A stretch of DNA of 52,121 nt from Extensimonas perlucida (GCF_007655255.1 NZ_VMYE01000024.1:1-52121); one strand, 5' to 3'. Positions 26,398-34,901 are shown, numbered from the stretch's first letter. Notes: a model not told the origin generated them from the sequence alone. Program-made: numbers and translations.

Positions 26398-26421
26398 TTC
26401 TATAAATGTTGTATTATCGAA
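26398..26421 (+). promoter_or_regulatory. Probable ArsR operator / arsR promoter
   Basis: An imperfect dyad TTCTATAAAT-GTTG-TATTATCGAA (7 of 10 positions symmetric) lies directly before the arsR start codon and includes TATTAT (26412-26417), a good -10 box. With this -10 the transcript would start at or beside the ATG, and no Shine-Dalgarno is visible, so arsR may be leaderless. The local A+T richness contrasts with its surroundings. Binding by ArsR is inferred from position. Confidence 0.5.
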
Positions 26422-26423
26422 TC

Positions 26424-26744
26424 ATGAAAGAGGATCAAGCCATTTCCGCCTTAAACGCCCTGGCTCACACCCAGCGCCTGCGCGTGTTCCGCGCCTTGGT
26501 CGTTGCTGGCCCGGGCGGACTGACGCCGAGCACGCTAGCTGACCAGCTCGACGTGGCCCGCAACACCTTGTCCTTCCACTTGAAGGAACTGGCCCATGCT
26601 GGCCTCGTCAGCATCGAGCAGCAGGGCCGCAACCTGATTTATCGCGCCGAGTACGGCCGCATGGACGGTCTGATCGGTTACCTGACCGAGCATTGCTGCC
26701 AAGGTGGCGTATGCGAGGTTTCTCCATCCAAGACCTGCTGCTGA
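26424..26744 (+). CDS. arsR: ArsR-family arsenite-responsive repressor
   Basis: A 106-residue winged-helix repressor. The recognition-helix region is TPSTLADQLDVARNTLSFHLKEL (34-56). The metalloid-sensing cysteines are not in the E. coli CxCxxC position but at the C-terminus: C91, C92 and C97 in HCCQGGVC, plus C105 and C106. This resembles the Acidithiobacillus-type ArsR sensor. The start at 26424 is preferred over an in-frame alternative 18 bp upstream. It heads the plus-strand ars operon, with arsC following after 2 bp. Confidence 0.9.
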   Translation: MKEDQAISALNALAHTQRLRVFRALVVAGPGGLTPSTLADQLDVARNTLSFHLKELAHAGLVSIEQQGRNLIYRAEYGRMDGLIGYLTEHCCQGGVCEVSPSKTCC

Positions 26745-26746
26745 CC

Positions 26747-27241
26747 ATGACCGATACCACTTACAACGCCTTGTTCATCTGTACGGGCAATTCGGCCCGC
26801 TCCATCCTCGCCGAAGGCATCCTCAACGACATGGGCCAAGGGCGGTTTCACGCCTGGTCGGCAGGTAGCCATCCGAAAGGCGAAGTTCACCCGCTGGCAC
26901 TCGCCACGCTGGAGCGGCTGCACCTTCCGACAACGGGCTACCGCAGCAAGAGCTGGGACGAGTTCGTGAAGCCCGATGCGCCGGTGTTCGATTTCATCTT
27001 CACCGTCTGCGACAACGCAGCCGGCGAGGCGTGTCCGCTGTGGCCGGGCAAGCCGGTGTCGGCGCATTGGGGCGTGCCTGACCCGGCAGCCGTGGAAGGC
27101 ACCCTGGAACGACAAAGCAAGGCGTTCTTCGATACCGCCATGACGCTGCGCCGACGTATCGAGTTGTTCCTGTCGCTTCCGATCAAGAGTCTCGATGCCA
27201 TGTCGTTGCAGCGTGAACTGCGCGACATCGGCCGCCAGTGA
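26747..27241 (+). CDS. arsC: Arsenate reductase, low-molecular-weight phosphatase type
   Basis: A 164-residue enzyme reducing arsenate to arsenite. The phosphatase loop is C12-TGNSA-R18 (CX5R) in LFICTGNSARSI. The partner cysteines are C88 (TVCDNAAGEAC) and C96, near the spacing of thioredoxin-coupled ArsC. The ATG at 26747 is right behind the arsR stop. A second, unrelated arsenate reductase is encoded at 28345-28767 in the same operon. Confidence 0.92.
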   Translation: MTDTTYNALFICTGNSARSILAEGILNDMGQGRFHAWSAGSHPKGEVHPLALATLERLHLPTTGYRSKSWDEFVKPDAPVFDFIFTVCDNAAGEACPLWPGKPVSAHWGVPDPAAVEGTLERQSKAFFDTAMTLRRRIELFLSLPIKSLDAMSLQRELRDIGRQ

Positions 27242-27251
27242 GGCCCGCCCG

Positions 27252-28328
27252 ATGAGCGCAACCGATACTGCCGGCCCCGCGCCAGCAAACTCCGCCATGA
27301 GCGGCTTTGAGCGTTACCTGACGCTATGGGTGGCGGTGTGCATCATCGCGGGGATCGCTCTGGGCCAGTTCGCGCCCGCCGCATTCCAGGCCATCGGCCG
27401 CATGGAGATTGCCAAGGTCAACCTGCCGGTCGGCCTGCTGATCTGGGTAATGATCATCCCCATGCTGCTGAAGGTGGACTTCGCCGCGCTTGGCCAGGTG
27501 CGCCAGCATTGGCGGGGCATGGGGGTCACGCTGTTCATCAATTGGGCCGTCAAGCCGTTCTCAATGGCGTTGCTGGCGTGGATCTTCATCCGCCACGTCT
27601 TTGCCGACTGGCTGCCCGCCGATCAGCTCGACAGCTATATCGCCGGCCTGATCCTGCTGGCTGCTGCACCGTGTACCGCAATGGTTTTCGTTTGGAGTCG
27701 GCTGACTGGCGGTGATCCGGTATTTACGCTGTCGCAAGTGGCCTTGAACGACACCATCATGGTGTTCGCCTTCGCACCCATCGTCGGCCTGCTGCTGGGC
27801 CTGTCGTCGATCACGGTGCCGTGGGACACCTTGCTGGTGTCGGTGGGTTTGTACATCGTCATTCCGGTCATCCTGGCCCAGCTCTGGCGCCGGGCGCTGC
27901 TGCGCAAGGGGCAGGCCGTGTTCGACAGGGCACTGGAACGCATCGGCCCATTGTCCATCGCCGCGCTGTTGCTGACGCTGGTGCTGCTGTTCGCCTTCCA
28001 GGGCGAGGCCATCATCCGGCAGCCGCTGGTGATCGCCATGCTGGCGGTGCCGATCCTGATCCAGGTGTTCTTCAATTCCGGTCTGGCGTACTGGCTCAAC
28101 CGCCAGGTGGGCGAAAAGCACTGCGTCGCTGGGCCATCCGCGTTGATTGGTGCCAGCAACTTCTTCGAGCTGGCCGTGGCCGCCGCCATCAGCCTGTTCG
28201 GCTTCCATTCCGGCGCAGCACTCGCAACAGTGGTCGGCGTGCTCATCGAGGTGCCGGTCATGCTGCTGGTGGTGCGCGTGGTCAATCGCTCACGCGGCTG
28301 GTACGAACGCCGCGCGACCACTTCGTAA
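27252..28328 (+). CDS. acr3: ACR3-family arsenite efflux transporter
   Basis: A 358-residue inner-membrane carrier with about ten helices. Family marks include the essential Cys of helix 4 in AAAPCTAMVFVWSRLTGGD (C141), FFNSGLAYWLN, and the helix-9 glutamate region GASNFFELAVAAAI. It exports arsenite and sometimes antimonite. It follows arsC by 10 bp. This family is often called arsB in annotations but is unrelated to the E. coli ArsB. Confidence 0.93.
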   Translation: MSATDTAGPAPANSAMSGFERYLTLWVAVCIIAGIALGQFAPAAFQAIGRMEIAKVNLPVGLLIWVMIIPMLLKVDFAALGQVRQHWRGMGVTLFINWAVKPFSMALLAWIFIRHVFADWLPADQLDSYIAGLILLAAAPCTAMVFVWSRLTGGDPVFTLSQVALNDTIMVFAFAPIVGLLLGLSSITVPWDTLLVSVGLYIVIPVILAQLWRRALLRKGQAVFDRALERIGPLSIAALLLTLVLLFAFQGEAIIRQPLVIAMLAVPILIQVFFNSGLAYWLNRQVGEKHCVAGPSALIGASNFFELAVAAAISLFGFHSGAALATVVGVLIEVPVMLLVVRVVNRSRGWYERRATTS

Positions 28329-28344
28329 CCTCCAAGAGGCATCC

Positions 28345-28767
28345 ATGAGCACCATCACGATCTACCACAACCCAGCCTGCGGCACCTCGCGCAACGTGCT
28401 GGGCCTGATCCGCAACAGCGGCGAGGAACCGACCATCATCGAGTACCTGAAAACGCCGCCCGACCGCGACACGCTCCAGGCGCTGATCGCGGCGATGGGC
28501 GTGCCGGTGCGAGACGTGCTGCGCGAGAAAGGCACGCCCTATGCCGACCTCGACCTGGGCAACCCGAAGTGGAGCGACGACGACCTGATCGGCTTCATGC
28601 TCCAGCATCCCATCCTCATCAACCGGCCTATCGTGGTCACGCCGCTAGGCACGCGCCTGTGCCGGCCTTCGGAAGCCGTGCTCGACCTGCTGCCGCAGCC
28701 GCAGCGCGGCGCGTTCAACAAGGAAGACGGCGAGCCGGTGGTCGATCAGGACGGCCGCCGTGTCTGA
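28345..28767 (+). CDS. arsC: Arsenate reductase, glutaredoxin-coupled type
   Basis: A 140-residue ArsC of the E. coli R773 type. The catalytic cysteine is C12 in [13 protein letters not shown]; the substrate-site region is [16 protein letters not shown]. It uses glutathione/glutaredoxin, so the operon covers two reductant systems. It starts 16 bp after acr3, and arsH begins on a GTG inside its last codons (8-bp overlap). Confidence 0.93.
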   Translation: MSTITIYHNPACGTSRNVLGLIRNSGEEPTIIEYLKTPPDRDTLQALIAAMGVPVRDVLREKGTPYADLDLGNPKWSDDDLIGFMLQHPILINRPIVVTPLGTRLCRPSEAVLDLLPQPQRGAFNKEDGEPVVDQDGRRV

Positions 28768-29482
28768 ATCTCGTCTCGACCTGCCGAACATCGACACGGC
28801 GCTGTTCCAGCAACCGGACACCGAACATCTGTTCGCGCCGGCACGGGCCACGCACGCGCCGCGCTTCCTGCTGCTCTATGGTTCGCTGCGCGAACGCTCG
28901 TTCAGCCGCCTCGCAGCCGAAGAAGCCGCACGCATCTTGCGGGCGCTGGGCGGCGAGACCCGATTGTTCAATCCGTCCGGGCTGCCTCTGGTGGACGATG
29001 CGCCGGCCGATCACCCGAAGGTCAAGGAACTGCACGAACTGGTGCAATGGGCCGAGGGCATGGTGTGGAGTTCGCCGGAGCGCCACGGCGCGATGACCGG
29101 CCTGATGAAGACCCAAATCGACTGGATTCCGCTGTCGGTCGGCGCGGTGCGCCCGACCCAGGGCAAGACGCTGGCGGTGATGCAGGTATCGGGCGGCTCG
29201 CAGTCGTTCAACGCCGTCAACCAGATGCGCGTGCTGGGCCGCTGGATGCGGATGCTGACCATCCCGAACCAGTCCTCGGTCGCCAAGGCGTACCAGGAGT
29301 TCGACGAGGCCGGACGCATGAAGCCCTCGGCCTACTACGACCGCGTGGTGGACGTGATGGAAGAACTGATGAAGTTCACGCTGCTCACGCGCGACGTGGC
29401 GCCGTATCTGGTGGATCGTTACAGCGAGCGCAAGGAAAGCGCTGAATCACTGTCCAGGCGTGTACGGCAAGGTGCAATTTGA
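28760..29482 (+). CDS. arsH: ArsH organoarsenical oxidase
   Basis: A 240-residue NADPH-dependent flavoprotein of the ArsH family; known members oxidise trivalent organoarsenicals and bind FMN. The FMN-loop motif is [10 protein letters not shown] (41-50), followed by [19 protein letters not shown] and [11 protein letters not shown]. The GTG start overlaps arsC by 8 bp and is the only start that gives the usual N-terminus (SRLDLPNID). It is the last gene of the ars operon. Confidence 0.93.
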   Translation: MSESRLDLPNIDTALFQQPDTEHLFAPARATHAPRFLLLYGSLRERSFSRLAAEEAARILRALGGETRLFNPSGLPLVDDAPADHPKVKELHELVQWAEGMVWSSPERHGAMTGLMKTQIDWIPLSVGAVRPTQGKTLAVMQVSGGSQSFNAVNQMRVLGRWMRMLTIPNQSSVAKAYQEFDEAGRMKPSAYYDRVVDVMEELMKFTLLTRDVAPYLVDRYSERKESAESLSRRVRQGAI

Positions 29483-29497
29483 CGCTGCGAGGCGCTG

Positions 29498-29529
29498 AAA
29501 AAAGAGCCGACGACCTCTCGGTCGTCGGC
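29498..29529 (-). terminator. Rho-independent terminator of the helicase gene
   Basis: On the minus strand a perfect 10-bp stem GCCGACGACC/GGTCGTCGGC with a 4-base loop (29506-29529) is followed by TCTTTTTT. It lies 13 bp past the helicase stop codon and also separates it from the convergent arsH. Confidence 0.88.
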
Positions 29530-29541
29530 ATTGCGTGAAGT

Positions 29542-31821
29542 TCAGGCGGCGACCAGTTGCCGGGCCAGTGCGACCTCGACGGAATCACCATCCTGGTTCA
29601 GGACATCCAGCCCCGATTCGGGCACGTCGCCCGAGGTGGACTGCGAGACCATGATCTTCTTGGCCATCAGTTCCAGGCAGGTCATCTGCGAAGAACCGGC
29701 GTAGCCGAGGTAGATCACGCGCACCGGCAACTTCTGCCCGATGCGCCAGGAGCGGCGTGCCGCCTGCTGGAGCGAGTACACGTTGTAGCCCGACTGCATG
29801 AACACGATCGTCGGAAACTCCAGCAAGTCCAATCCCGTCTTGACCAGCTCGGGATTGGTGATGAGCACGTCGATGCCACGATCCAGTTGCTCAGCGATCC
29901 AGTCTTCGCGGCGGCTGGCATCCACGCTTGCGCGCAGCACCGCCACCTTGAAGCCTTCTTGCTCCAGCAGCACCTTCAGGCGCGACGTGGTGTCCCGCGT
30001 GCCGGTATAGACCGTGTAGGCCAGAACCTTGCGGCCCTGCGCCTTCTCCGCTTTGCAGATGTCGATCAGCTCACGCTCCTTGGGGCTGATCTCGAACTCG
30101 TTGAACTGAGCCGGGACAAACGCCAAGGTGTTGCGCGTGCGCGGATGCACCACGGTCTCCGACCGGAAGCAGCAATCCGGCCAGGCCAGCAGCACGTTGA
30201 GGACCACACCCAGCAAGGTCGTATCGCGTCGCGCCAGAGCCTGTTTCAGCTCCGCGGTCAGCCGACCCGCCAGATCGCGGTAGGCCGCGGCTTGCGCCGT
30301 GTCCATCGCGACTTCACGGAACTCCTCGTCATACGGCGGCAGGACGTTGCCACCGATGTCCTTGAGCTTGAGAAAGATCGTGAACGGCAGGATGCAGCGC
30401 AGCACGCCCTTGGGGCCAAACCCCGGGGCCTTGACCGTGCGCACCGATACCTTGGTGCCCTTGGCCGTCTTGTGCGCCGTGCCGGTGCTCTCGGAGTAGA
30501 TGTCCTTCAACACCCCGTGATCGCGCATGAACGCCATCGCAGCCGAGGTCATGCTGCCGCTCGTGGTCGGGCGGTAGCCGTCTTCGATCATCCGCCCCGG
30601 AAGGGCTCGGAACAGCAGGTGGAACAGGTCGTCCCCGTAGCCGCCCATCAACGTGCCGGTCAGCAGCAAGGTCTTGCGAGCCTTCGCCGCCAGCACGCCC
30701 ATGGCCTGGCCCTGGGCACTGCCCCCGTTCTTGTACTCATGTGCCTCATCGGCGATGAGCAGGTCGAACGTGCCTTGCGGCAGGTAGCGTTTGATGAACT
30801 CGGACGGCTGATAGCCGCCCTCGCCAAAGCCGAACTCCATGTTGGCCATCGCACGTTCCATGCGCGTGGCCTGACGGTCGGAAAACACCAGCTCGCCGTT
30901 GCCATCCATGAGGTTGATGAACTCATGGATGTTGTCGCCGAGCATCGACGCCAGGAACCCGTCACCGAACTTTTGCATCAGCTTCTGCGCGGTGACCTCT
31001 CCGATGGTCGGTATGCGCTTTAAGGCTTTGAGCACGGCCGAGGACTGGTCGCTGCCGGACAGACTGCGCGGGCGGATCAGTGTCCACAGGGGCGCGGCGC
31101 AGTGGCCGCACTTCCTGCGGCACTCCTCGGCTTGGAGCGCGATCGGGTTGACCGGCTCGCCGTCGAGGTCGGTGATGACCGTGCCGCAGTCCGGGCAGGC
31201 CGCCACGTCGCCGTGGCGGGTGCGCCGCGTGGTGAAGACAGGCTTCCAGTGAAAGCCCATCCGCATCCTGACGCGCCCCAGGACGAAGAACTCCTGGCCC
31301 GTGGGCTGCACGCCCAACTGCTCGCGCAGCTTGATGAGCTTGACGAGCGTATCCGGCCCGTTGAGTACCCACACCTTGGCACCGGCCACCGTCTCCTGGA
31401 TCTCGCGCCGCCACTTGTAAACCAGGTGGGGCGGCGACAGCACCAGAGTGCGGCGATAGCCTTCGGCGTTGAGCACGGCGGCCGTGGCAATGCCGACGGT
31501 CGTCTTGCCGCAGCCCATCTCGCCATTGACGATCGCAGCACGTTCGCCACGGTCGATCAGCAGCTCGGCGGCGGCGTGGACGACTTCGGCCTGGGCTGGG
31601 AACAGCTTGCGCTTGAGGCTGGCGACCACCAGTTGCCGGTGCGCCTGCGGTTGGCCGGTATAGACCGGCGGATTAGCGCTGTTGAGGGCGTCGAGTAGTT
31701 CGTCGCCGAACTCGCCGACAAAATCCTGAAGGCTCAGGGTCAGAGGGGAAGATTCCGCGTCGAGCAGTTCGCCCTGTACGGGCGCGGATTCAGCGGCAGT
31801 GGTTTCGAGATCGAGGGACAT
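29542..31821 (-). CDS. SNF2-like DEAH-box helicase with zinc-binding insert
   Basis: A 759-residue superfamily 2 ATPase conserved in this ICE class. Walker A is GEMGCGKTT (100-108), motif II IADEAH is near residue 355, motif III is LLLTGTLMGG, and motif VI is QAARRSWRIGQ near the C-terminus. A probable zinc knuckle pairs CPDC with CGHC (about 205-245). The SNF2-type end suggests a double-stranded-DNA translocase. It has its own structured leader and terminator, so it is probably transcribed singly. Confidence 0.88.
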   Translation of the reverse strand: MSLDLETTAAESAPVQGELLDAESSPLTLSLQDFVGEFGDELLDALNSANPPVYTGQPQAHRQLVVASLKRKLFPAQAEVVHAAAELLIDRGERAAIVNGEMGCGKTTVGIATAAVLNAEGYRRTLVLSPPHLVYKWRREIQETVAGAKVWVLNGPDTLVKLIKLREQLGVQPTGQEFFVLGRVRMRMGFHWKPVFTTRRTRHGDVAACPDCGTVITDLDGEPVNPIALQAEECRRKCGHCAAPLWTLIRPRSLSGSDQSSAVLKALKRIPTIGEVTAQKLMQKFGDGFLASMLGDNIHEFINLMDGNGELVFSDRQATRMERAMANMEFGFGEGGYQPSEFIKRYLPQGTFDLLIADEAHEYKNGGSAQGQAMGVLAAKARKTLLLTGTLMGGYGDDLFHLLFRALPGRMIEDGYRPTTSGSMTSAAMAFMRDHGVLKDIYSESTGTAHKTAKGTKVSVRTVKAPGFGPKGVLRCILPFTIFLKLKDIGGNVLPPYDEEFREVAMDTAQAAAYRDLAGRLTAELKQALARRDTTLLGVVLNVLLAWPDCCFRSETVVHPRTRNTLAFVPAQFNEFEISPKERELIDICKAEKAQGRKVLAYTVYTGTRDTTSRLKVLLEQEGFKVAVLRASVDASRREDWIAEQLDRGIDVLITNPELVKTGLDLLEFPTIVFMQSGYNVYSLQQAARRSWRIGQKLPVRVIYLGYAGSSQMTCLELMAKKIMVSQSTSGDVPESGLDVLNQDGDSVEVALARQLVAA

Positions 31822-31842
31822 GGTGATGCTCCAAAGAAAAAT

Positions 31843-31889
31843 GGGGCATGCACCACCCCCAGCGGGGCAATGGCATGCCCCGTGGTGGG
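31843..31889 (-). promoter_or_regulatory. Bistable/pseudoknot leader in front of the helicase gene
   Basis: Minus-strand order: CACCAC (complement of 31882-31887), GGGGCATGC (31873-31881), GCCCC (31864-31868), GTGGTG (31851-31856) and GCATGCCCC (31843-31851). The outer pair CACCAC/GTGGTG can close a hairpin containing GGGGC/GCCCC. Alternatively GGGGCATGC pairs with the downstream GCATGCCCC (9 bp), forming a pseudoknot. The last strand ends 22 nt before the start codon and is followed by ATTTTTCTTT. Confidence 0.6.
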
Positions 31890-31957
31890 AAGAGAATCGA
31901 CGCGTGGCTGAGGGTGGTTGAAGGTGCTGGCCTGGGCGGCCCGCAGGTGAACCGTGC

Positions 31958-32263
31958 TCAGTCTTCGGACGGAAGCACGATGACGGTTGCGCAGCGCTGC
32001 GAATCGGTGACGATGCGAATGGCGAGCCCCGGATGGATCACGTAGTGCGATTCCAGCGACGCGCCCGATTGAAGCGCGCTGCTGTTCGTCTGCCATTGCT
32101 GGATGTTGACGTCGCCCCAGTCGCCACGGGTGTGGCGCCTGAAGTACGGGATCGGGTCCAGGCGACCCGCGCGGACCAGGCGGTCTACACCTCTGCTGAA
32201 GATGAGCGCCCCGATGGGGAACGCCAGCCGCTGGCAGTAGGTTTCGATGCGATGCGATGCCAT
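31958..32263 (-). CDS. Conserved small ICE protein, paralogue of the next gene upstream
   Basis: A 101-residue soluble protein with no recognised domain. Its second half (RRHTRGDWGDVNIQQWQTN, then LAIRIVTDSQRCATVIVLP) aligns with that of the protein at 32353-32673, so the two are tandem paralogues. It begins with ATG at 32263 behind GGAGG. A hairpin GAGCCAC/GTGGCTC lies 24-57 bp upstream of the start. Function unknown. Confidence 0.7.
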   Translation of the reverse strand: MASHRIETYCQRLAFPIGALIFSRGVDRLVRAGRLDPIPYFRRHTRGDWGDVNIQQWQTNSSALQSGASLESHYVIHPGLAIRIVTDSQRCATVIVLPSED

Positions 32264-32352
32264 GGGCTCCTCCTTGATGAGTCATTGAGCCACGACACCC
32301 CTGCCGGAGTGAAGTGGCTCCGTCAGGTGGATGAGGATGACGATGTGGGGCC

Positions 32353-32673
32353 TCAGATCAGGTCCCGCTCTTCGGGAAGCTGGACCACCGTGGTCTGGTG
32401 GTCCTCGCTGGTCTTGACGATCAGCGCCAGGTCCGGCGTGATCCTGAACTGCGAGATCATTAGGTTGTCCTGTTGGATCGCCACGTCGTTGGCTTGGCGT
32501 GTGGCCTCATCGATCTCGCCCCAGTCCCCGCGCACATGGCGCTGGACATAGGCCAAGGGGTCGATCAGGCCTCGCCGGGCCAGCCAATGCACCTTCTCGC
32601 TCAACTTCAACGTACTCGGTGCGAACAACGGTTGCTTGTGCGGCGCAGGCCGCTTGAACGGATTGGGGATCAT
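32353..32673 (-). CDS. Conserved small ICE protein, tandem paralogue
   Basis: A 106-residue soluble protein starting MIPNPFKRP at 32673. It shares HVRGDWGEIDEATRQAN and LALIVKTSEDHQTTVVQLP with the protein at 31958-32263, at roughly one-third identity by eye. An upstream extension of the frame has atypical composition and is rejected. Proteins with this RGDWG core are common in the maintenance module of PAGI-type ICEs; their role is unknown. A small hairpin lies in the 50-bp gap to the methylase-like gene. Confidence 0.7.
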   Translation of the reverse strand: MIPNPFKRPAPHKQPLFAPSTLKLSEKVHWLARRGLIDPLAYVQRHVRGDWGEIDEATRQANDVAIQQDNLMISQFRITPDLALIVKTSEDHQTTVVQLPEERDLI

Positions 32674-32723
32674 GGTGTTTCTCCTTCGAGTTGGTACAGC
32701 AGGACGGCAGCGCGTCCGGTGGA

Positions 32724-33833
32724 TCAGCGAATGGTCAACACCTCGCCCCGTGTCGCGGAGCCAGGTGTCATGTCCCACGCGCGGATGACGGGAACGAACT
32801 TGTCGGTGAGGATGCGGGTCTCGGCGATGGAGCCGTCTTCGCGTTCGGTGAACTCCCGCTGGAGCGTCTTGTCCTTGTGGGTGTCACCTTTGACGACGAG
32901 CACGCGCCCGGTCTTGGAGCGCACAACCCCCGAGATCGCACCCGCGGCCAGAGCCAGGGCGAGATGCCAGTGGGACAAGGCCCGCGCCGGAGGACGCAGC
33001 GACTGCTGCGCGGCCCCCAGGTGCGTGTCCAGCGACGGCCAGAGGCCTTGCAGCCTGCCAACCTCGTCGGCGAACTGCTCGGGCTCCATCGTCACGCGGA
33101 AGAAATGCTCCGGCTCGGCCGGACTGGCGGGGACGATGTACGGCAGGAACGGCCAATCGCTCGGCAGCTCCTCGGCTTCGATCTCGCCTTGCCCAACCTG
33201 CAGCAGCAGATTGCGCATGGCCTTGACGCCATCGGGTACCAGTTCGCGCTGGCGCACCCTACGGCCGAAGATCACCACCTGCTTGAACTGCGTTTCCACC
33301 GCTCGGTAGATCCGCAGGTCCGTGTAGTGGCGTGTCAACCAACCGACCAATTCCGCGTCGAGCACGTAGCCGGGGACGATGAAAACCAGCACGCCGCCGT
33401 ACTGCAACAGCGACAGCGAACGCTGATAGAACAGCTTTTCGAGGCGGGCACGGCCCTGGCCCTGGTATCCGATGTTGCCGTTGACGTCCTTGGACAGGTC
33501 GCCATACGGTGGATTCAGCCAGAGCAACCCGAAGGACTGCTTGGAGACCATCGTATCCATCAGGTCCGCGTGCAGGCAGTGATCGACCAGGCCGCGGGCA
33601 TGGCGTGCCCGCTCGGCGTCGAACTCGACTGCGAACGCCTTGGCCTGCTCGCGCCCGAGGGCGTGGGCGGCTTCGGCGATCGCCACGCCTTCGCCTGCGC
33701 AGGGATCGAGGATGCACATCGGCCCATCGCTGGGCATCAGTGCGTTGAGGGCTCTTTCGAGCGTGGGTTCATCGGTCGGGAAGTACCCGTTTTTCCCGAA
33801 ATTGCGGGCGAGCCGCGGGAACATGAGGGCCAT
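32724..33833 (-). CDS. DNA methyltransferase-like protein (DUF6094)
   Basis: A 369-residue protein with a class I SAM-methyltransferase fold: cofactor motif DPCAGEG (43-49) and catalytic NPPYG (107-111), the signature of N6-adenine or N4-cytosine DNA methylases. The C-terminal half (from about 240) is family-specific. No restriction partner is nearby, so protection against host restriction after transfer is a plausible, unproven role. The ATG at 33833 is preceded by GGAG; an upstream start adds residues not typical of the family. Confidence 0.8.
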   Translation of the reverse strand: MALMFPRLARNFGKNGYFPTDEPTLERALNALMPSDGPMCILDPCAGEGVAIAEAAHALGREQAKAFAVEFDAERARHARGLVDHCLHADLMDTMVSKQSFGLLWLNPPYGDLSKDVNGNIGYQGQGRARLEKLFYQRSLSLLQYGGVLVFIVPGYVLDAELVGWLTRHYTDLRIYRAVETQFKQVVIFGRRVRQRELVPDGVKAMRNLLLQVGQGEIEAEELPSDWPFLPYIVPASPAEPEHFFRVTMEPEQFADEVGRLQGLWPSLDTHLGAAQQSLRPPARALSHWHLALALAAGAISGVVRSKTGRVLVVKGDTHKDKTLQREFTEREDGSIAETRILTDKFVPVIRAWDMTPGSATRGEVLTIR

Positions 33834-33861
33834 GGAAGTCTCCTGGTTGGCGGGGATGAAA

Positions 33862-33891
33862 CACGGAAGCACGCCAAGGCGTGCCTCCGTG
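33862..33891 (-). terminator. Terminator-like hairpin before the methylase-like gene
   Basis: Minus strand: CACGGA, GCACGCC, 2-base loop, GGCGTGC, TCCGTG, a near-continuous 13-bp stem with one mismatch, followed by TTTCATCC. It starts 6 bp after the stop of the upstream gene (33898-34548) and ends 28 bp before the methylase-like start, so it could terminate one transcript or shape the leader of the next. Confidence 0.55.
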
Positions 33892-33897
33892 GGTGGG

Positions 33898-34548
33898 TCA
33901 GGCCGCTACCACTTCCGGCGTCCAGATCGTGGCCGGATAGGGATAGGCGGTGAGCACGTCACTGCGGATCAGGGAACCCAGCGCCAAGGTCAGCGCCGGC
34001 ACGTCGATGGCGAGCCGATGGCCTTCCAGCGGCCCGAGGGCGAACGGAAGGCGGGCCAGCATCTCGCGGCTTTGCAGCAGTTCCAGCACGGTCTCGCGCC
34101 AATGGTCGAGCAACGGCAACGGGCAGGTGTCGCGCACCAGCATCCACAGGCGGTCAAGCCGGTGGGCGCTGCCCTGTGGGAGCAATGCCAGTGCGCTGGC
34201 GTTGGCTTTGTCGGGCTTGACGCAGCGCCGGTCGAACAGCCACACGTTGGACAGCGAACCGAACAGCGTTCGCCGGTAGGTGCGGGTCATGCGCTTTTCC
34301 AGGCGATCGACGTTGCCGACGAACACCGGGACGCTGCCGCCCTGGTCGGTGATGAGGTGGAACTGGTCCAGTCCCTGCTCGTCGCGCCCGAGGGTCAGGC
34401 GAGCCAGGAACTGCTGGACGGCGGTGTCGCGCGCCCAGATGGACAGGAAGATCAGGTTGCCCTGGTCATCGCCGACGCAAGCGTCGGCCATCACGTCCGG
34501 GCATTCGTCGATGCGGTACAGCGTGGTGGAAGAAGTGTTTGCGAGCAT
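33898..34548 (-). CDS. Conserved ICE protein of unknown function
   Basis: A 216-residue soluble protein beginning MLANTSSTTLYRIDECPDV and containing FLSIWARDTAVQQFLARLT and RRTLFGSLSNVWLFDRR. No domain, membrane helix or catalytic motif is recognised. It lies in the maintenance module between the methylase-like gene and a small broken gene and has its own structured leader. I know it only as a position-conserved hypothetical protein of this ICE family. Confidence 0.7.
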   Translation of the reverse strand: MLANTSSTTLYRIDECPDVMADACVGDDQGNLIFLSIWARDTAVQQFLARLTLGRDEQGLDQFHLITDQGGSVPVFVGNVDRLEKRMTRTYRRTLFGSLSNVWLFDRRCVKPDKANASALALLPQGSAHRLDRLWMLVRDTCPLPLLDHWRETVLELLQSREMLARLPFALGPLEGHRLAIDVPALTLALGSLIRSDVLTAYPYPATIWTPEVVAA

Positions 34549-34569
34549 GGTGGTGTCCTCGGATTAACG

Positions 34570-34610
34570 GGAACAGCACCGCCCGCTGGGGCAAGTACTG
34601 CCCCAGGGGG
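34570..34610 (-). promoter_or_regulatory. Bistable hairpin leader before the gene at 33898-34548
   Basis: Minus strand: a CCCC run, CTGGGGCA, 5-base loop, TGCCCCAG (stem strands 34599-34606 and 34586-34593), CGGG, then TGTTCC (34570-34575). The perfect 8-bp inner stem is seen directly. The downstream strand TGTTCC can pair with GGGGCA only with two G-U pairs, so this is the weakest of the seven copies. It ends 22 nt before the start codon. Confidence 0.45.
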
Positions 34611-34624
34611 TCGAAGAAAAACGC

Positions 34625-34885
34625 TCAGTCCGGCTCGAACTGCCGGGTGTGCGGGTTGAAGTGAAGCGCCTCGTCCACCGCCGTGATCGGCGTGAAGCCG
34701 TCCAGGTAGATGTTGTTGAGGTACTGGTCGCGGTAAGTCAGTGCCTACCGTGCCTGTTCCTCGGCGAGGCCGTTGCTGATGAAGTACTCCAGCATCTCCT
34801 CGTCGGAGGACACTTCGTCGTTGGACAAACTTCCTTCAACGAGTGCCAGCAGCGAGGGCGGGAGCGCAGCCAGGATCGGGTCCAT
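34625..34885 (-). pseudogene. Small conserved ICE gene interrupted by an amber codon
   Basis: Starting at 34885 behind a perfect AGGAGG, the frame encodes MDPILAALPPSLLALVEGS and 27 more residues to EEQAR. It then has TAG (34745-34747, codon 47) and continues in frame as ALTYRDQYLNNIYLDGF to TGA at 34625. The downstream half is coherent coding sequence (86 codons in total), so a CAG-to-TAG change is likely. Proteins with the MDPILAALPPSLLALVE start and NIYLDGFTP segment are small unknowns of this ICE class, recognised from memory. It is either a pseudogene or, less likely, read through. It lies 16 bp after the next gene upstream. Confidence 0.75.
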
Positions 34886-34901
34886 GTTGGTTCCTCCTGG
34901 C

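Noticed and set aside
34745-34747. Programmed amber decoding (pyrrolysine or suppressor)
   Set aside because: No PylSnc machinery, SECIS-like or PYLIS-like structure is seen, and a single CAG-to-TAG change explains it more simply.
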